Virus record (IMG/VR): IMGVR_UViG_3300031576_000156
Location: 1 to 39,571 of that record
Direction: 5' to 3' (one strand)
Source of the DNA: a virus
Length of the DNA: 39,571 bases
Position 1 is the stretch's first letter. Every line of letters begins with the position of its first letter. Shown one piece after another: positions 1 to 7,273 of this stretch. The notes under the pieces were generated by a model. The model was not told the DNA's origin. It made no database searches and saw only the letters and a list, made by a program, of their open reading frames with translations. Position numbers and translations under genes: made by a program.

Positions 1-256
1 TGAGTTAGGAAGGATTTGAATTTCGTCATAGCTTTTGTTAGAAATCTCTAGCTGCTCTAGCTGCTCTAGCTGCTGTAGCCGCTCTAGCCGCTCTAGCCGC
101 TCTAGCTGCTGTAGCCGCTGTAGCTGCTCTAGCTGCTCTAGCTGCTGTAGCTCGCCTTGTCGCTTCAAGATAATTTGCCTACATAAAAGTCGCCTATCGC
201 GAATTGATAACTTACCTGAAAATCGATTCATTTTTAGAAAATCAACCGCAAGTGAA
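1..256. repeat. Contig-terminal direct repeat, copy 1
   Basis: This segment recurs at the other end of the window. The first 51 bases and the last 106 bases of the two copies are identical, and they differ only in the number and order of 9-bp units between. The simplest reading is that the contig closes on itself (circular or circularly permuted genome) and the overlap was not trimmed because the repeat tract differed between reads or molecules. A true short terminal repeat on the virion DNA is possible but less likely, because the segment lies inside a gene. Confidence 0.93.
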
Positions 257-663
257 TCGAACTCGTTAAAAACCACGGCTTGATGTAGTGACTTTTTATT
301 TAACTCATTCTCTTCAGAGAAGAGATAGCCTTTCTGATTATTACCAAAGGACCATATGCATCTTGTGTAAGCGCAAGTGTCTTTGCGCCTAAAAAACTCC
401 TCCCGACTTATCCATTTCGGTTTGAATATGTTGTAATTATATTTTCCAGCGATTGCGTCGCGCACTAACTGTGCAACACCAGGAGCGGGCTCGTTGTAAA
501 AGAATCGTTTGTATTTACTAGCGTGATGCCAAAGCATGAAATGGGACACGGAAAATCCACCACCGAACAAGTCGTAGAAGTTATCTGCCTTCGGAAACAA
601 ATAAGCAAGTTTGTGTACGATAGAATCCTTCGACCCCCTGTATGGCATGCCGTAATTAGCCAT
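1..663 (-). CDS. dam: D12-class N6-adenine DNA methyltransferase, N-terminal part (cut by contig end)
   Basis: Transfers a methyl group from S-adenosylmethionine to adenine in DNA, probably protecting phage DNA from host restriction. The visible 221 codons hold the family landmarks: GMPYRGSK near residue 5, DLFGGG at 31-36 (SAM-binding motif I) and a WSFGNN stretch. The DPPY catalytic motif lies in the part at 39073-39571, and joining both gives about 304 residues, normal for the family. The start ATG overlaps the end of the upstream ParB-like gene by 8 bases, so they are co-translated. The oddity is a Leu-[E/Q]-[Q/R] repeat inserted between the N-terminal region and DPPY, in the region where target-recognition segments usually lie. 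Recognition site unknown. Confidence 0.9.
   Translation of the reverse strand, partial: MANYGMPYRGSKDSIVHKLAYLFPKADNFYDLFGGGFSVSHFMLWHHASKYKRFFYNEPAPGVAQLVRDAIAGKYNYNIFKPKWISREEFFRRKDTCAYTRCIWSFGNNQKGYLFSEENELNKKSLHQAVVFNEFDSLAVDFLKMNRFSGKLSIRDRRLLCRQIILKRQGELQQLEQLEQLQRLQQLERLERLERLQQLEQLEQLEISNKSYDEIQILPNS
52..150. repeat. 9-bp tandem repeat array inside dam-like gene (11 units)
   Basis: Eleven consecutive 9-base units of four types: A=ctgctctag, B=ctgctgtag, C=ccgctctag, D=ccgctgtag. The order is A A B C C C B D A A B. On the coding (minus) strand each unit reads Leu-[Glu/Gln]-[Gln/Arg], so gain or loss of a unit keeps the frame. The second copy of this region at the far end of the window has ten units in a different arrangement, direct evidence of length variation. 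Confidence 0.95.
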
Positions 664-1156
664 TGGCTTCGATTAAAACACCACAATTAGGACAAGTTTT
701 AAGTTCTGGCTCTTTAAATTCCGGGTCTTTCTTTTCAGATGGTTCGTTGAATTTATCTATTGGATCGATAAGAAAGTCCTTAATCCCCAGCATATCAAGA
801 TCAAACTCAGGACCGAGCTCTGGTATGTCCGTATTGATCCCAGACAGATCAAGCTCAGCCCACGAGGCGATAGCGTTGTCACTTTGAACAAAGGCGTACT
901 CCTGCTCCTCGTTATCAAAGTCCTGGTACACGACTGGCGCTTCTAGGATTTTAGCTAGCTCCATAGCGAGACAAGTCCCGTGCCCTTTGACAATGAAACC
1001 TGATAGCTTAGATACGATTATCGGAGCACGTACTCCTTGATAAAGAATCAGCCTGGAGAGCCTGTCTATCTGCTCCGTAGAGTGCTTATTTCTATTCTTC
1101 GGGTGCGGCTTAAGATCTGCTACCGGGATGAGAGCGTCGTACTTGCAGTGAATCAT
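656..1156 (-). CDS. ParB-like nuclease-domain protein with C-terminal zinc knuckle
   Basis: The first ~110 residues match the ParB/sulfiredoxin-like fold: LKPHPKNRNKHS near the start, GVRAPIIV, then GHGTCLA in place of the usual GHGRxxA, and a following DNAIASWAELD segment typical of phage proteins with this domain. The tail ends CPNCG, half of a zinc-ribbon. Such proteins are commonly encoded beside phage DNA methyltransferases, as here, where the stop overlaps the start of the dam-like gene. Its job may be DNA binding or nicking, or assisting modification; this is inferred from family and context. The change of the usual Arg to Thr in the GHG motif could reduce nucleotide-binding or nuclease activity. 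Confidence 0.78.
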   Translation of the reverse strand: MIHCKYDALIPVADLKPHPKNRNKHSTEQIDRLSRLILYQGVRAPIIVSKLSGFIVKGHGTCLAMELAKILEAPVVYQDFDNEEQEYAFVQSDNAIASWAELDLSGINTDIPELGPEFDLDMLGIKDFLIDPIDKFNEPSEKKDPEFKEPELKTCPNCGVLIEANG

Positions 1157-1325
1157 CTATCCCCCTTCGTACCCTAGCGTAGTACCGATTACGACAGGCA
1201 GTAGTGCAGAAGATATGCTTCATGCCCCTACTCATCCGGTGGTTATGAGTCCCAACCGATCGTTTGAAGTCTATGCGACAGTGATCGCAAACGAGATCTA
1301 GTAGTGTAACGCCTACTTTTCTCAT
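1110..1325 (-). CDS. Small zinc-finger protein, function unknown
   Basis: 71 residues with CDHC at 13-16 and CTTAC about 28 residues further on, followed by the basic segment RNRYYARVRR. The spacing suggests one zinc-binding finger (C-x2-C and C-x3-C) and nucleic-acid binding. It starts in a TAATG overlap with the upstream 49-residue gene and overlaps the following ParB-like gene by 47 bases, both signs of a compact co-translated operon. I do not recognise the exact family. It could be a remnant HNH-type zinc module, but no catalytic His/Asn pair is evident. Confidence 0.6.
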   Translation of the reverse strand: MRKVGVTLLDLVCDHCRIDFKRSVGTHNHRMSRGMKHIFCTTACRNRYYARVRRGIDDSLQVRRSHPGSRS

Positions 1326-1474
1326 TACTTCTTCTTAAGCGCGAGGCACTTGTGACATGACACATTAGCCCAGAAGTAGCTGCAGGCCTCTGAGAAGTTA
1401 GCCTTCTTGTTCGAGCATAAAAGATACTGAGTACTACTCCCGAGGCTTCGGTAGAACTTATGAGTTAGTTTCAT
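1325..1474 (-). CDS. 49-residue cysteine-rich small protein
   Basis: Short gene beginning MKLTHKFYRS and containing Cys at about residues 20 and 31, then a CHKC pair near residue 40, probably one zinc site. The segment VSCHKCLALKKK is similar in style to small phage proteins with a VTCKKC knuckle. Its stop codon shares a base with the start of the 71-residue gene (TAATG), which argues for real translation. It is the first gene of the minus-strand operon. No Shine-Dalgarno sequence is seen; a promoter -10 box lies only 8 bases upstream of the ATG, suggesting a leaderless message. Confidence 0.6.
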   Translation of the reverse strand: MKLTHKFYRSLGSSTQYLLCSNKKANFSEACSYFWANVSCHKCLALKKK

Positions 1475-1482
1475 TGCAGATA

Positions 1483-1512
1483 CCTATAACGCACTCTCCA
1501 TGGGCGTAACAA
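1483..1512 (-). promoter_or_regulatory. Candidate promoter for the minus-strand ParB/dam operon
   Basis: Reading the minus strand, TTGTTA and TATAGG are separated by 18 bases, a fair sigma-70-type match. The ATG of the 49-residue gene follows the -10 box after 8 bases, so transcription would begin at or next to the start codon. The interval 1475-1560 separates this operon from the divergent late region. I saw no convincing plus-strand promoter in it. Confidence 0.4.
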
Positions 1513-1560
1513 GCCGAAGTGCATTAGTGGTACACTGGAAATACCAGAAGGAGGTCTTCT

Positions 1561-1632
1561 ATGATTCTCTTTTTGATTATCACGAGCCTGTACGTGGCGG
1601 CCCTTCTCATTTTAAAACGAGTGCATGGCTAA
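1561..1632 (+). CDS. 23-residue single-transmembrane peptide
   Basis: ATG at 1561 is preceded by a perfect AGGAGG six bases upstream. The product starts MILFLIITSLYVAALLIL and ends KRVHG: one membrane helix with a short basic cytoplasm-facing tail. The last 8 bases (ATGGCTAA) also contain the start of the next gene, a coupling arrangement. It is the first gene of the late region. Role unknown: it may act as a leader that loads ribosomes, or as a small membrane effector. Too short to be recognised by similarity. Confidence 0.6.
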   Translation: MILFLIITSLYVAALLILKRVHG

Positions 1633-1879
1633 GTACCGCCTTAAGTGCCAGCGCTGCTTTTGCGAGATGGTCATCATGGCAGACCATCACCAGATAGACT
1701 ACCAAACGGTCGCCTGCGAGGACTGCGGGCGAAAGACTATGACGGTGGTAGAATACGATAGAATAGACGAAGACCGAATCCTGGGGCTCCAGAAAAGGAT
1801 CGAGGAGCTCCAGGATCGATTCGATAGACTGTCCGACAGTGATGAAGAAGCCGAGTACACAAATATCTGGCTACACTAA
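1625..1879 (+). CDS. Small zinc-ribbon plus coiled-coil protein
   Basis: 84 residues. The N-terminal half has CQRC at 8-11 and CEDC about twenty residues later (C-x2-C pairs), a rubredoxin-like zinc ribbon. The C-terminal half (ILGLQKRIEELQDRFDRL) is a predicted coiled coil, followed by an acidic tail. The start lies inside the 23-residue upstream gene. Function unknown; such proteins often bind nucleic acid or other phage proteins. The following 1880-1962 is non-coding and contains only a weak 5-bp inverted repeat (taggt/accta). Confidence 0.65.
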   Translation: MAKYRLKCQRCFCEMVIMADHHQIDYQTVACEDCGRKTMTVVEYDRIDEDRILGLQKRIEELQDRFDRLSDSDEEAEYTNIWLH

Positions 1880-1962
1880 ATAAATCTGATATCATTTCCC
1901 CAAGACCGATTAGGTTCCTACCTAGTCAATCCTAAAACTAAATACCAAAAGATGTCGGGGGA

Positions 1963-2565
1963 ATGATGGAGAAGAAGTCCAAGGACGGCACTCAGCTGTC
2001 TACAACTACGCACACGATGAAACGCATGAAGGGCGATGAACGCTACGAAGGCGCTAAGTTTAAACTCGAGGGGTCGTTCCGAAAACGCGATGACGGCTGG
2101 CAGAAGTACAAGCATACGTTCGTGGACGAGATCCACGGGCATACCTACTACACGATTAACGATCGTAACGGAGCTCCGAACAAGTACTCAGCTCCTATGG
2201 GTGGGCATTTCCACGAGATGGAAGTGGATTGGAACACACCTAATAAGACCGGCGATGGACCGACGGTTAAGTGCGGCCCACCGCTCGAGTTCGTGCGGGT
2301 AAAGACCAGAGGAGGGGGCTCACAGAAGAAAGTCGTCCAGGTCAGATGGAACACCGAGATAGACGGTGAGTATATCTACGATAACCACACTCATGATGTG
2401 ACGTATAAGTATAACGAGATCGTCTCCCCCACCGAGCAGAGAAGGCAAGCCGACGAAGATAGAGCCAAGATAGCGCATCTCACTAAAGGCGCGGTCCCGC
2501 GGATGACGACCACACCTACCGGCTCTACCGGGACAGGGGCTCAGATTGAGGATGTATCGGCATGA
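1963..2565 (+). CDS. Hypothetical 200-residue histidine-rich protein
   Basis: Starts at ATG 1963 after GGGGG. The product is hydrophilic and contains repeated His-rich patches, including GGHFHEMEVDW near residue 85 and DNHTHDVTYKYNE near residue 140, which could bind metal. The C-terminal 25 residues are Thr/Gly-rich and probably unstructured. It overlaps the next gene by ATGA. Immediately upstream of the terminase module, it may be a virion or packaging accessory protein, but I recognise no family. Confidence 0.65.
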   Translation: MMEKKSKDGTQLSTTTHTMKRMKGDERYEGAKFKLEGSFRKRDDGWQKYKHTFVDEIHGHTYYTINDRNGAPNKYSAPMGGHFHEMEVDWNTPNKTGDGPTVKCGPPLEFVRVKTRGGGSQKKVVQVRWNTEIDGEYIYDNHTHDVTYKYNEIVSPTEQRRQADEDRAKIAHLTKGAVPRMTTTPTGSTGTGAQIEDVSA

Positions 2566-2924
2566 CTCAATTTTTAGACATATATTTCCGTGTTGGTAGG
2601 GAGTTTGAGATGGCTGTCAAGGAGGCCACTAAGGAAAACCTCGAGCTCCAGCGCTTTTGCCTCACGCACGAACGTAGATCACTAGTGGTTAATAAGCTGT
2701 GCGCTGAGCTTGAGGCGTTAGAAAAGAGTCGGCGATTCAACCGAGAAACAGTCCTTGCAAATTCCAATAAGATAGTCGCTGGAGTTGTGGCAATGTTCGT
2801 CGCCACTGCTAAGGCGCATAAGGACCAGCAGAACAAAAGCGAGCTAGCTAGGAACTTCCTATCAAACGAGGCACGAGCTAAGGAGGAGATGGCCAGCATC
2901 TTTCGGGAGGCTACTCAGCAGTGA
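2562..2924 (+). CDS. Hypothetical helical protein upstream of terminase
   Basis: 120 residues, rich in Ala, Glu, Lys and Arg, predicted almost entirely alpha-helical with coiled-coil character and one moderately hydrophobic segment (IVAGVVAMFVATA, around residues 71-83). It overlaps both neighbours by 4 bases (ATGA at the start, GTGA at the end), so it belongs to the packaging operon. It has no DNA-binding motif that I can name. It might assist terminase assembly, but this rests on position alone. Confidence 0.6.
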   Translation: MTQFLDIYFRVGREFEMAVKEATKENLELQRFCLTHERRSLVVNKLCAELEALEKSRRFNRETVLANSNKIVAGVVAMFVATAKAHKDQQNKSELARNFLSNEARAKEEMASIFREATQQ

Positions 2925-3262
2925 GTAACAGATGGAAGCCGAACGAAGAGCAGATTAAACAGATCAGTACGATGGCTGGCCTTGGAATGACTGAGACTCA
3001 AATCTCTGCTGTCATGGACGTCTCGGTCAGTACCTATCAACTAGCCCTAAAGAAAGACCTTGCACTGTACCAAAGTGTATTAAAAGGCAGAGCGTTAGTT
3101 AGTTCTAACATTTTGAAAACAGCCTACAATCAGGCGATGTCTGGGAACACGGCAATGCTGATCTTCTGGCTTAAGTGCCGCGAGCGATGGTCTCCTCCTA
3201 GAGAAGATTCTCTTGAGCGGGTTGAGGACGGGTACGCGTTCGATAATGGCGAAAACTCTTAA
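2921..3262 (+). CDS. terS: Terminase small subunit
   Basis: 113 residues starting at GTG 2921, overlapping the previous stop. The N-terminal 55 residues read as a helix-turn-helix (EQIKQISTMAGLGMTETQIS, then VSVSTYQLAL). The C-terminal part carries the SGNTAMLIFWLKCRERWSPP segment seen repeatedly in phage small terminases. It would recognise the packaging site and load the large subunit, encoded immediately downstream with a 17-base overlap. The length is normal for this type. Confidence 0.82.
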   Translation: MSNRWKPNEEQIKQISTMAGLGMTETQISAVMDVSVSTYQLALKKDLALYQSVLKGRALVSSNILKTAYNQAMSGNTAMLIFWLKCRERWSPPREDSLERVEDGYAFDNGENS

Positions 3263-4526
3263 ATACGTTCGGCTTCCCTATCAAGATTCTTTTCACGAGT
3301 CTCGTAAGCCAAAGGTCTATCTCTCTACCGGCTATGGAGGTGGTAAAACTTACTCACTCGTAATGAAGATGTTCCAGCTGATGAACGAGAACAAAGGCCT
3401 AGCTGGAGGCATCCTCTGTCCCACCTTGAAGATGTACAAAAAGGACGTCCTTACCACGATCGATGATATATGCAGATCGCATGGGATCCACCCCAAATAC
3501 AATAAAAGCGAGTGCACTTGGTTCTTTCCAGAAACTAAATCCCACGTCCACGTGTTCCACGCAGAAGACGACGGTCGCAGTATCCGGGGCCCAAACCTCG
3601 CGTGGGCGGTTATTAACGAGCTAACGCTCTGCTCTCGTGACTCCTTCCTAGCTCTCATAGCTCGAGTGAGGCTTAAAGAAGCAAAGCTCCCCCAGGTCGC
3701 GATGAGTGCTACCCCGGAAGGGTTTAACTGGGCGTACGAATACTTCGTCGAATCTCAGCGCGCTGACACGGACTTTATCACCGGGGACATGCGGCTAAAC
3801 CACCACAACGCAGAGAGCTACGCGCGCATGCTCGAGGAGTCCTACGACCCCTTGATGCGTGAGCAGTACATCGAGGGGAAGTTCGTTAACCTCGTAGGTA
3901 AGCGCTGTGCGTATGCGTTTGATCGTTACAAGCATACTAGTCCCAATATCGACAAGCTCCCCACCTATCCGGTGTGGGTGAGCCTTGATTTCAACGTGTC
4001 GCCTATGGCTGCCACGCTTTGGAACCGGGTACCGTTTGGGATCAACTACCATGGGGACAACTCATTCACACACGAGCTCCGCGCATTCGATGAGATATGC
4101 CTCGAGTCGTCTAACACCTACGAGCTATGCGACGTACTCCATTCGAAGCTAGCGAAGGACGATGTGGTGACGATCTTCCCAGACCCCGCTGGAGTGGCAA
4201 GGAGTACGAAGAGCCGAGGTCACTCAGACATAGATATCTTGAGGCAGGCTGGATTCACGGATATAAGATACAAACCAAGCATCTCGGTAAGGGACTGCCT
4301 CAACTCACTTAACGCGCTATTAGCTAAAGACCGCATCGTGATAAACTCTAACAAGTGTCGAAACATGGTCGCCGACCTTGAGCAATGCAAGTTCAAGGAA
4401 GGCAGCTTCGAGATAGACAAATCAAATTTAAAACGTACTCACTGGCTCGATGGCCTTAAGAATCTCACAGACTACGAATTTCCTACAGTTCGCAGTCGAG
4501 GAATGAGAGAAGAACGGATTAGATAA
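3246..4526 (+). CDS. terL: Terminase large subunit (packaging ATPase and nuclease)
   Basis: Packages DNA into the prohead and cuts it. The ATG at 3246 gives 426 residues. An in-frame GTG-type start 33 bases upstream would lie deeper in terS and adds nothing recognisable. Walker A is GYGGGKT at 29-35; the Walker B region is AVINEL at 121-126, where Asn replaces the usual Asp but the catalytic Glu is kept; the coupling motif SATPEG is at 154-159. The C-terminal RNase H-like nuclease shows Asp248 in SLDFN, Asp313 in FPDPAG and Asp402/409 in the last segment. All domains appear intact. Confidence 0.93.
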   Translation: MAKTLKYVRLPYQDSFHESRKPKVYLSTGYGGGKTYSLVMKMFQLMNENKGLAGGILCPTLKMYKKDVLTTIDDICRSHGIHPKYNKSECTWFFPETKSHVHVFHAEDDGRSIRGPNLAWAVINELTLCSRDSFLALIARVRLKEAKLPQVAMSATPEGFNWAYEYFVESQRADTDFITGDMRLNHHNAESYARMLEESYDPLMREQYIEGKFVNLVGKRCAYAFDRYKHTSPNIDKLPTYPVWVSLDFNVSPMAATLWNRVPFGINYHGDNSFTHELRAFDEICLESSNTYELCDVLHSKLAKDDVVTIFPDPAGVARSTKSRGHSDIDILRQAGFTDIRYKPSISVRDCLNSLNALLAKDRIVINSNKCRNMVADLEQCKFKEGSFEIDKSNLKRTHWLDGLKNLTDYEFPTVRSRGMREERIR

Positions 4527-4575
4527 AACAAAATCATTCGCGCTTGATTCGAGCGGCTAAAGAAGGACAACTTCA

Positions 4576-6228
4576 ATGCATCTCGAACAAGAGCAGAACA
4601 TCTTAGACGAAGGCTACCGAAAAAAAGTAATCACCGAGATCATGCACTCGCAGGAGAACATCTCCCGCAAAGATCAAGCGCTCCGCAAGCACGAGATCTA
4701 CCGGGATATGAACAAAAAGTGGGTCATGGAAGCCCTGGTCCGTGAAGGCTTCAAGCAGAAGACGCTATTCCAGATGGAGAACCGCGCGGCGAACATCTCT
4801 ATCTGCAGAAAGATTATCAACAAGCTCGCCCAGACCTACATCGGCGGAGTCAAGCGTACCGTGGAGGATACCTCCTCACAGGAATCTATAGATGCTCTAG
4901 CTAACGAGTTAGACGTAGACTCCGTGATGAAGAAGTCTGACCGGTTTAGACAGCTCTTTAAGAACACGATGATTCAAGTGGTGCCCATCCCCTCTATTAC
5001 CGAGGTGGACGAATCAGACGAATACAAGTGGCGTTTGATGATGAAAGTCCTAGCCCCTTGGGAGTACGATGTGATCGAGGACTATCACGATAAGACCCAA
5101 GCTCGTGTAGTGATACTCACCACGTTCCCTGAACGAGCTAGGTTCGTACAGGACCAGCTCCTAGGAAGTCAGGGCTATCGCACTGGAGTCATTCTAAACT
5201 TCAAAGGCGGGGATAGCATCGAGCAGGAGATAGCCGACTCTCCAGAGGATGAGGGGGGCGAGAGCAAAAGGGAGTTCATCTGGTGGAGTAATAACTACCA
5301 CTTCACTACCAACGTAAACGGCAAGGTGATCCCTAAGCCAGGTCAGTCGGTGGATCTACTTAACCCGATCGGAATACTTCCGTTTGTGAACGTCACGGGC
5401 GATCAAGACGGGCACTTCTGGGCTAACGGTGGGGACGACCTTATCGACGGCTCGATACTCCTCAATAAGATGCTCACCGATCTTAACTTCATCACGTTCT
5501 GCCAAGGGTGGGGTCAGCTAGTCATCGCCGCCAAGGATATCCCGAAGCTAATCGAAGGCGGGCCTGACAACGCATTCCTATTCGATGTGAAGGAGGGGGA
5601 TCCAAACCCTCAGGTATTCTTCGCGACAAGTAACCCGCCTATCAGTCAGTGGCTAGAGAGCATCAAGAGCTACCTGGCTCTGTTACTCTCCACTAACAAC
5701 CTTAGTCCCAGGAACATCTCAGGCAACCTTGACGCTAACAACGCGGCTAGCGGCATCGCTCTCATGATAGACCAGTCAGAGATCACTCAAGAGCTCCAGG
5801 ACGTGCAGAAGATCTACCAGGATAAGGAACCAGTCTTGTGGGATATCATCTCTAAATGGCATGGCCTCTACCACGAGAGCGGAAGCCTAGAGGAATCCCT
5901 ACAAGAGATAGAACCTCCAGCAGACACCGAGGTCACCCTCAAGTTCCACTCTATTAAGCCGACCATCTCCGAGAAGGAGAAGCTAGAGACGATGAAGCTA
6001 CGAGATGAGCTAGGTATCAGTACCACTATCGATTTGCTTCGTATCGACAACCCAGATCTTAGTGATGCCGATGCCGAGGCTAAGGCTAAGGAGATCGCAG
6101 AAGAGAAGGCTAAGCGCCAAGAAGAGATGATGTCTACAATGATTAAACAAGGAGAGGGTAATGCCGAAGAAGCCGAAGAGCCAACCGAAACCGAAGAAGA
6201 GCCAGCAGCCAAAACCGAAGTGGTCTAA
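4576..6228 (+). CDS. Portal protein
   Basis: 550 residues, directly after the large terminase as in most tailed phages. It forms the dodecameric ring through which DNA enters and leaves the head. The middle holds segments typical of SPP1/HK97-type portals: WEYDVIEDYHDK, an LGSQGYRTGV beta region, NPIGILPFV, and a Leu/Asn-rich stem region followed by ASGIALMIDQSE. The last 60 residues are highly charged and Glu/Thr-rich, probably a flexible tail inside the head. A 50-base gap precedes it and the start follows GAAGGACAACTTCA. Confidence 0.9.
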   Translation: MHLEQEQNILDEGYRKKVITEIMHSQENISRKDQALRKHEIYRDMNKKWVMEALVREGFKQKTLFQMENRAANISICRKIINKLAQTYIGGVKRTVEDTSSQESIDALANELDVDSVMKKSDRFRQLFKNTMIQVVPIPSITEVDESDEYKWRLMMKVLAPWEYDVIEDYHDKTQARVVILTTFPERARFVQDQLLGSQGYRTGVILNFKGGDSIEQEIADSPEDEGGESKREFIWWSNNYHFTTNVNGKVIPKPGQSVDLLNPIGILPFVNVTGDQDGHFWANGGDDLIDGSILLNKMLTDLNFITFCQGWGQLVIAAKDIPKLIEGGPDNAFLFDVKEGDPNPQVFFATSNPPISQWLESIKSYLALLLSTNNLSPRNISGNLDANNAASGIALMIDQSEITQELQDVQKIYQDKEPVLWDIISKWHGLYHESGSLEESLQEIEPPADTEVTLKFHSIKPTISEKEKLETMKLRDELGISTTIDLLRIDNPDLSDADAEAKAKEIAEEKAKRQEEMMSTMIKQGEGNAEEAEEPTETEEEPAAKTEVV

Positions 6229-6249
6229 GGGATACGGAGCTAGGTAATC

Positions 6250-6708
6250 TTGGCTAGGACAGTCAAATTTGAGTTTGACCCATTCAAGGAGCTGGACATC
6301 AATCTCCCGAGGGGCGCAGACAAGGAGTCTATTCTAGAGGAGGTTGCCGACTTTACGCTAGCGTCTGTTCTAGAATCAATAGGTAATAGCCGCTCTCCGG
6401 TAGCATCCTATGGCAAGTTTCCAGCACTGAATCCTGAATACAAGAAAAGAAAAGTGGCAGAAGGCGGACAGCCCGTCCCGAACCTAGAGTTGTCAGGCGA
6501 TCTAATCGCGGCCATGGAGGTATTCCCCAAGGGTAATCGGATAGTGATTAGGGTAAAGGGTAAAGAAGGGGATAAAGCAGATGGTCACAATAACCACAGC
6601 GGGGAGAGTCAACTACCACTAAGACGATTTATCCCAGCTGAGGGGGAGATGTTTAACCAAACTATCATGCGAGGGATCAAGGAGATTATCCGATCACATG
6701 AAGAATAG
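6250..6708 (+). CDS. Minor head/neck protein, HK97-gp10/virion-morphogenesis-like (copy A)
   Basis: 152 residues, TTG start at 6250 after GGAGCTAGG. Recognisable landmarks are SPVASYGKFPALNPEY near residue 50, NLELSGDLIAAM near 80, and LPLRRFIPAEGEMF near 122, the pattern of phage virion-morphogenesis proteins that help join head and tail. The next gene shows the same order of landmarks, so the two look like diverged duplicates. The position between portal and scaffold is earlier than usual for a tail-completion protein; an assignment as minor head protein is equally possible. Confidence 0.6.
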   Translation: MARTVKFEFDPFKELDINLPRGADKESILEEVADFTLASVLESIGNSRSPVASYGKFPALNPEYKKRKVAEGGQPVPNLELSGDLIAAMEVFPKGNRIVIRVKGKEGDKADGHNNHSGESQLPLRRFIPAEGEMFNQTIMRGIKEIIRSHEE

Positions 6709-6710
6709 AG

Positions 6711-7232
6711 ATGGCCACCTATTCGAAGATCGGATTCGATAATCCGTTCATCACAAAGGCTATTGCTTCCAAACTCAAGAAGCTTCCGCATCCATTATCT
6801 AAATCAGACGCCGTCAATATAGGAAAAGAAATGGTAGCCGAGATGAAGGCGTTGATAGCCGTTGGCTCGAGCCCTATCCGTGGTTATGGAAAGTTTCCAA
6901 AATACAAGAATCCCAAGACCGGTTACCCGAGTACGGTAGCTAAGCAGTACCCTAATAAAAAAGCATCTCCGGTAAACCTCTACCTCTCTGGCGATTTCCT
7001 CAAGGATCTAAAAGCTGAAGTCGTAAAGATTCGACAGTCATTTGCTATCGCGATCGGCTACTCAAAAGAGAAAGAGATTCTTAAGGAGAAGGGCCATAGA
7101 GAAGGCGCTAACACGCAACCTAATCGTCCAACACTTCCACTGGCCAGAGCTAACGAACAGTTTGCGCTACGCGTCCAGGAGAAGCTTCTTCGTCGTATTA
7201 ACGAAATCCTTGGAAAGATAATCAAGGGGTAG
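6711..7232 (+). CDS. Minor head/neck protein, HK97-gp10-like (copy B)
   Basis: 173 residues beginning two bases after the previous stop. Landmarks parallel copy A: SPIRGYGKFPKYKNPK near residue 54, NLYLSGDFLKDL near 92, and a closing LPLARANEQFALRVQEKL helix. Residues between are basic and rich in Lys. Both copies probably act at the portal-tail interface, perhaps as an adaptor and a stopper, but the exact role cannot be decided from sequence. The start ATG follows AGAATAGAG, a weak ribosome site consistent with coupling to copy A. Confidence 0.6.
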   Translation: MATYSKIGFDNPFITKAIASKLKKLPHPLSKSDAVNIGKEMVAEMKALIAVGSSPIRGYGKFPKYKNPKTGYPSTVAKQYPNKKASPVNLYLSGDFLKDLKAEVVKIRQSFAIAIGYSKEKEILKEKGHREGANTQPNRPTLPLARANEQFALRVQEKLLRRINEILGKIIKG

Positions 7233-7273
7233 CTTTTTGACTCATTTCACAAAACCAAGAAGGAGAGTATATA

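Noticed and set aside
465-686. 73-codon frame at the start of the window, minus strand
   Set aside because: The overlapping frame from 663 carries methyltransferase motifs and continues to the window edge.
1500-1697. 65-codon plus-strand frame
   Set aside because: No ribosome site; the AGGAGG inside it serves the 23-residue peptide and the zinc-ribbon gene explains the rest.
3213-3245. Earlier start for the large terminase
   Set aside because: Lies in terS, without ribosome site, and adds residues not typical of the family; ATG 3246 fits better.
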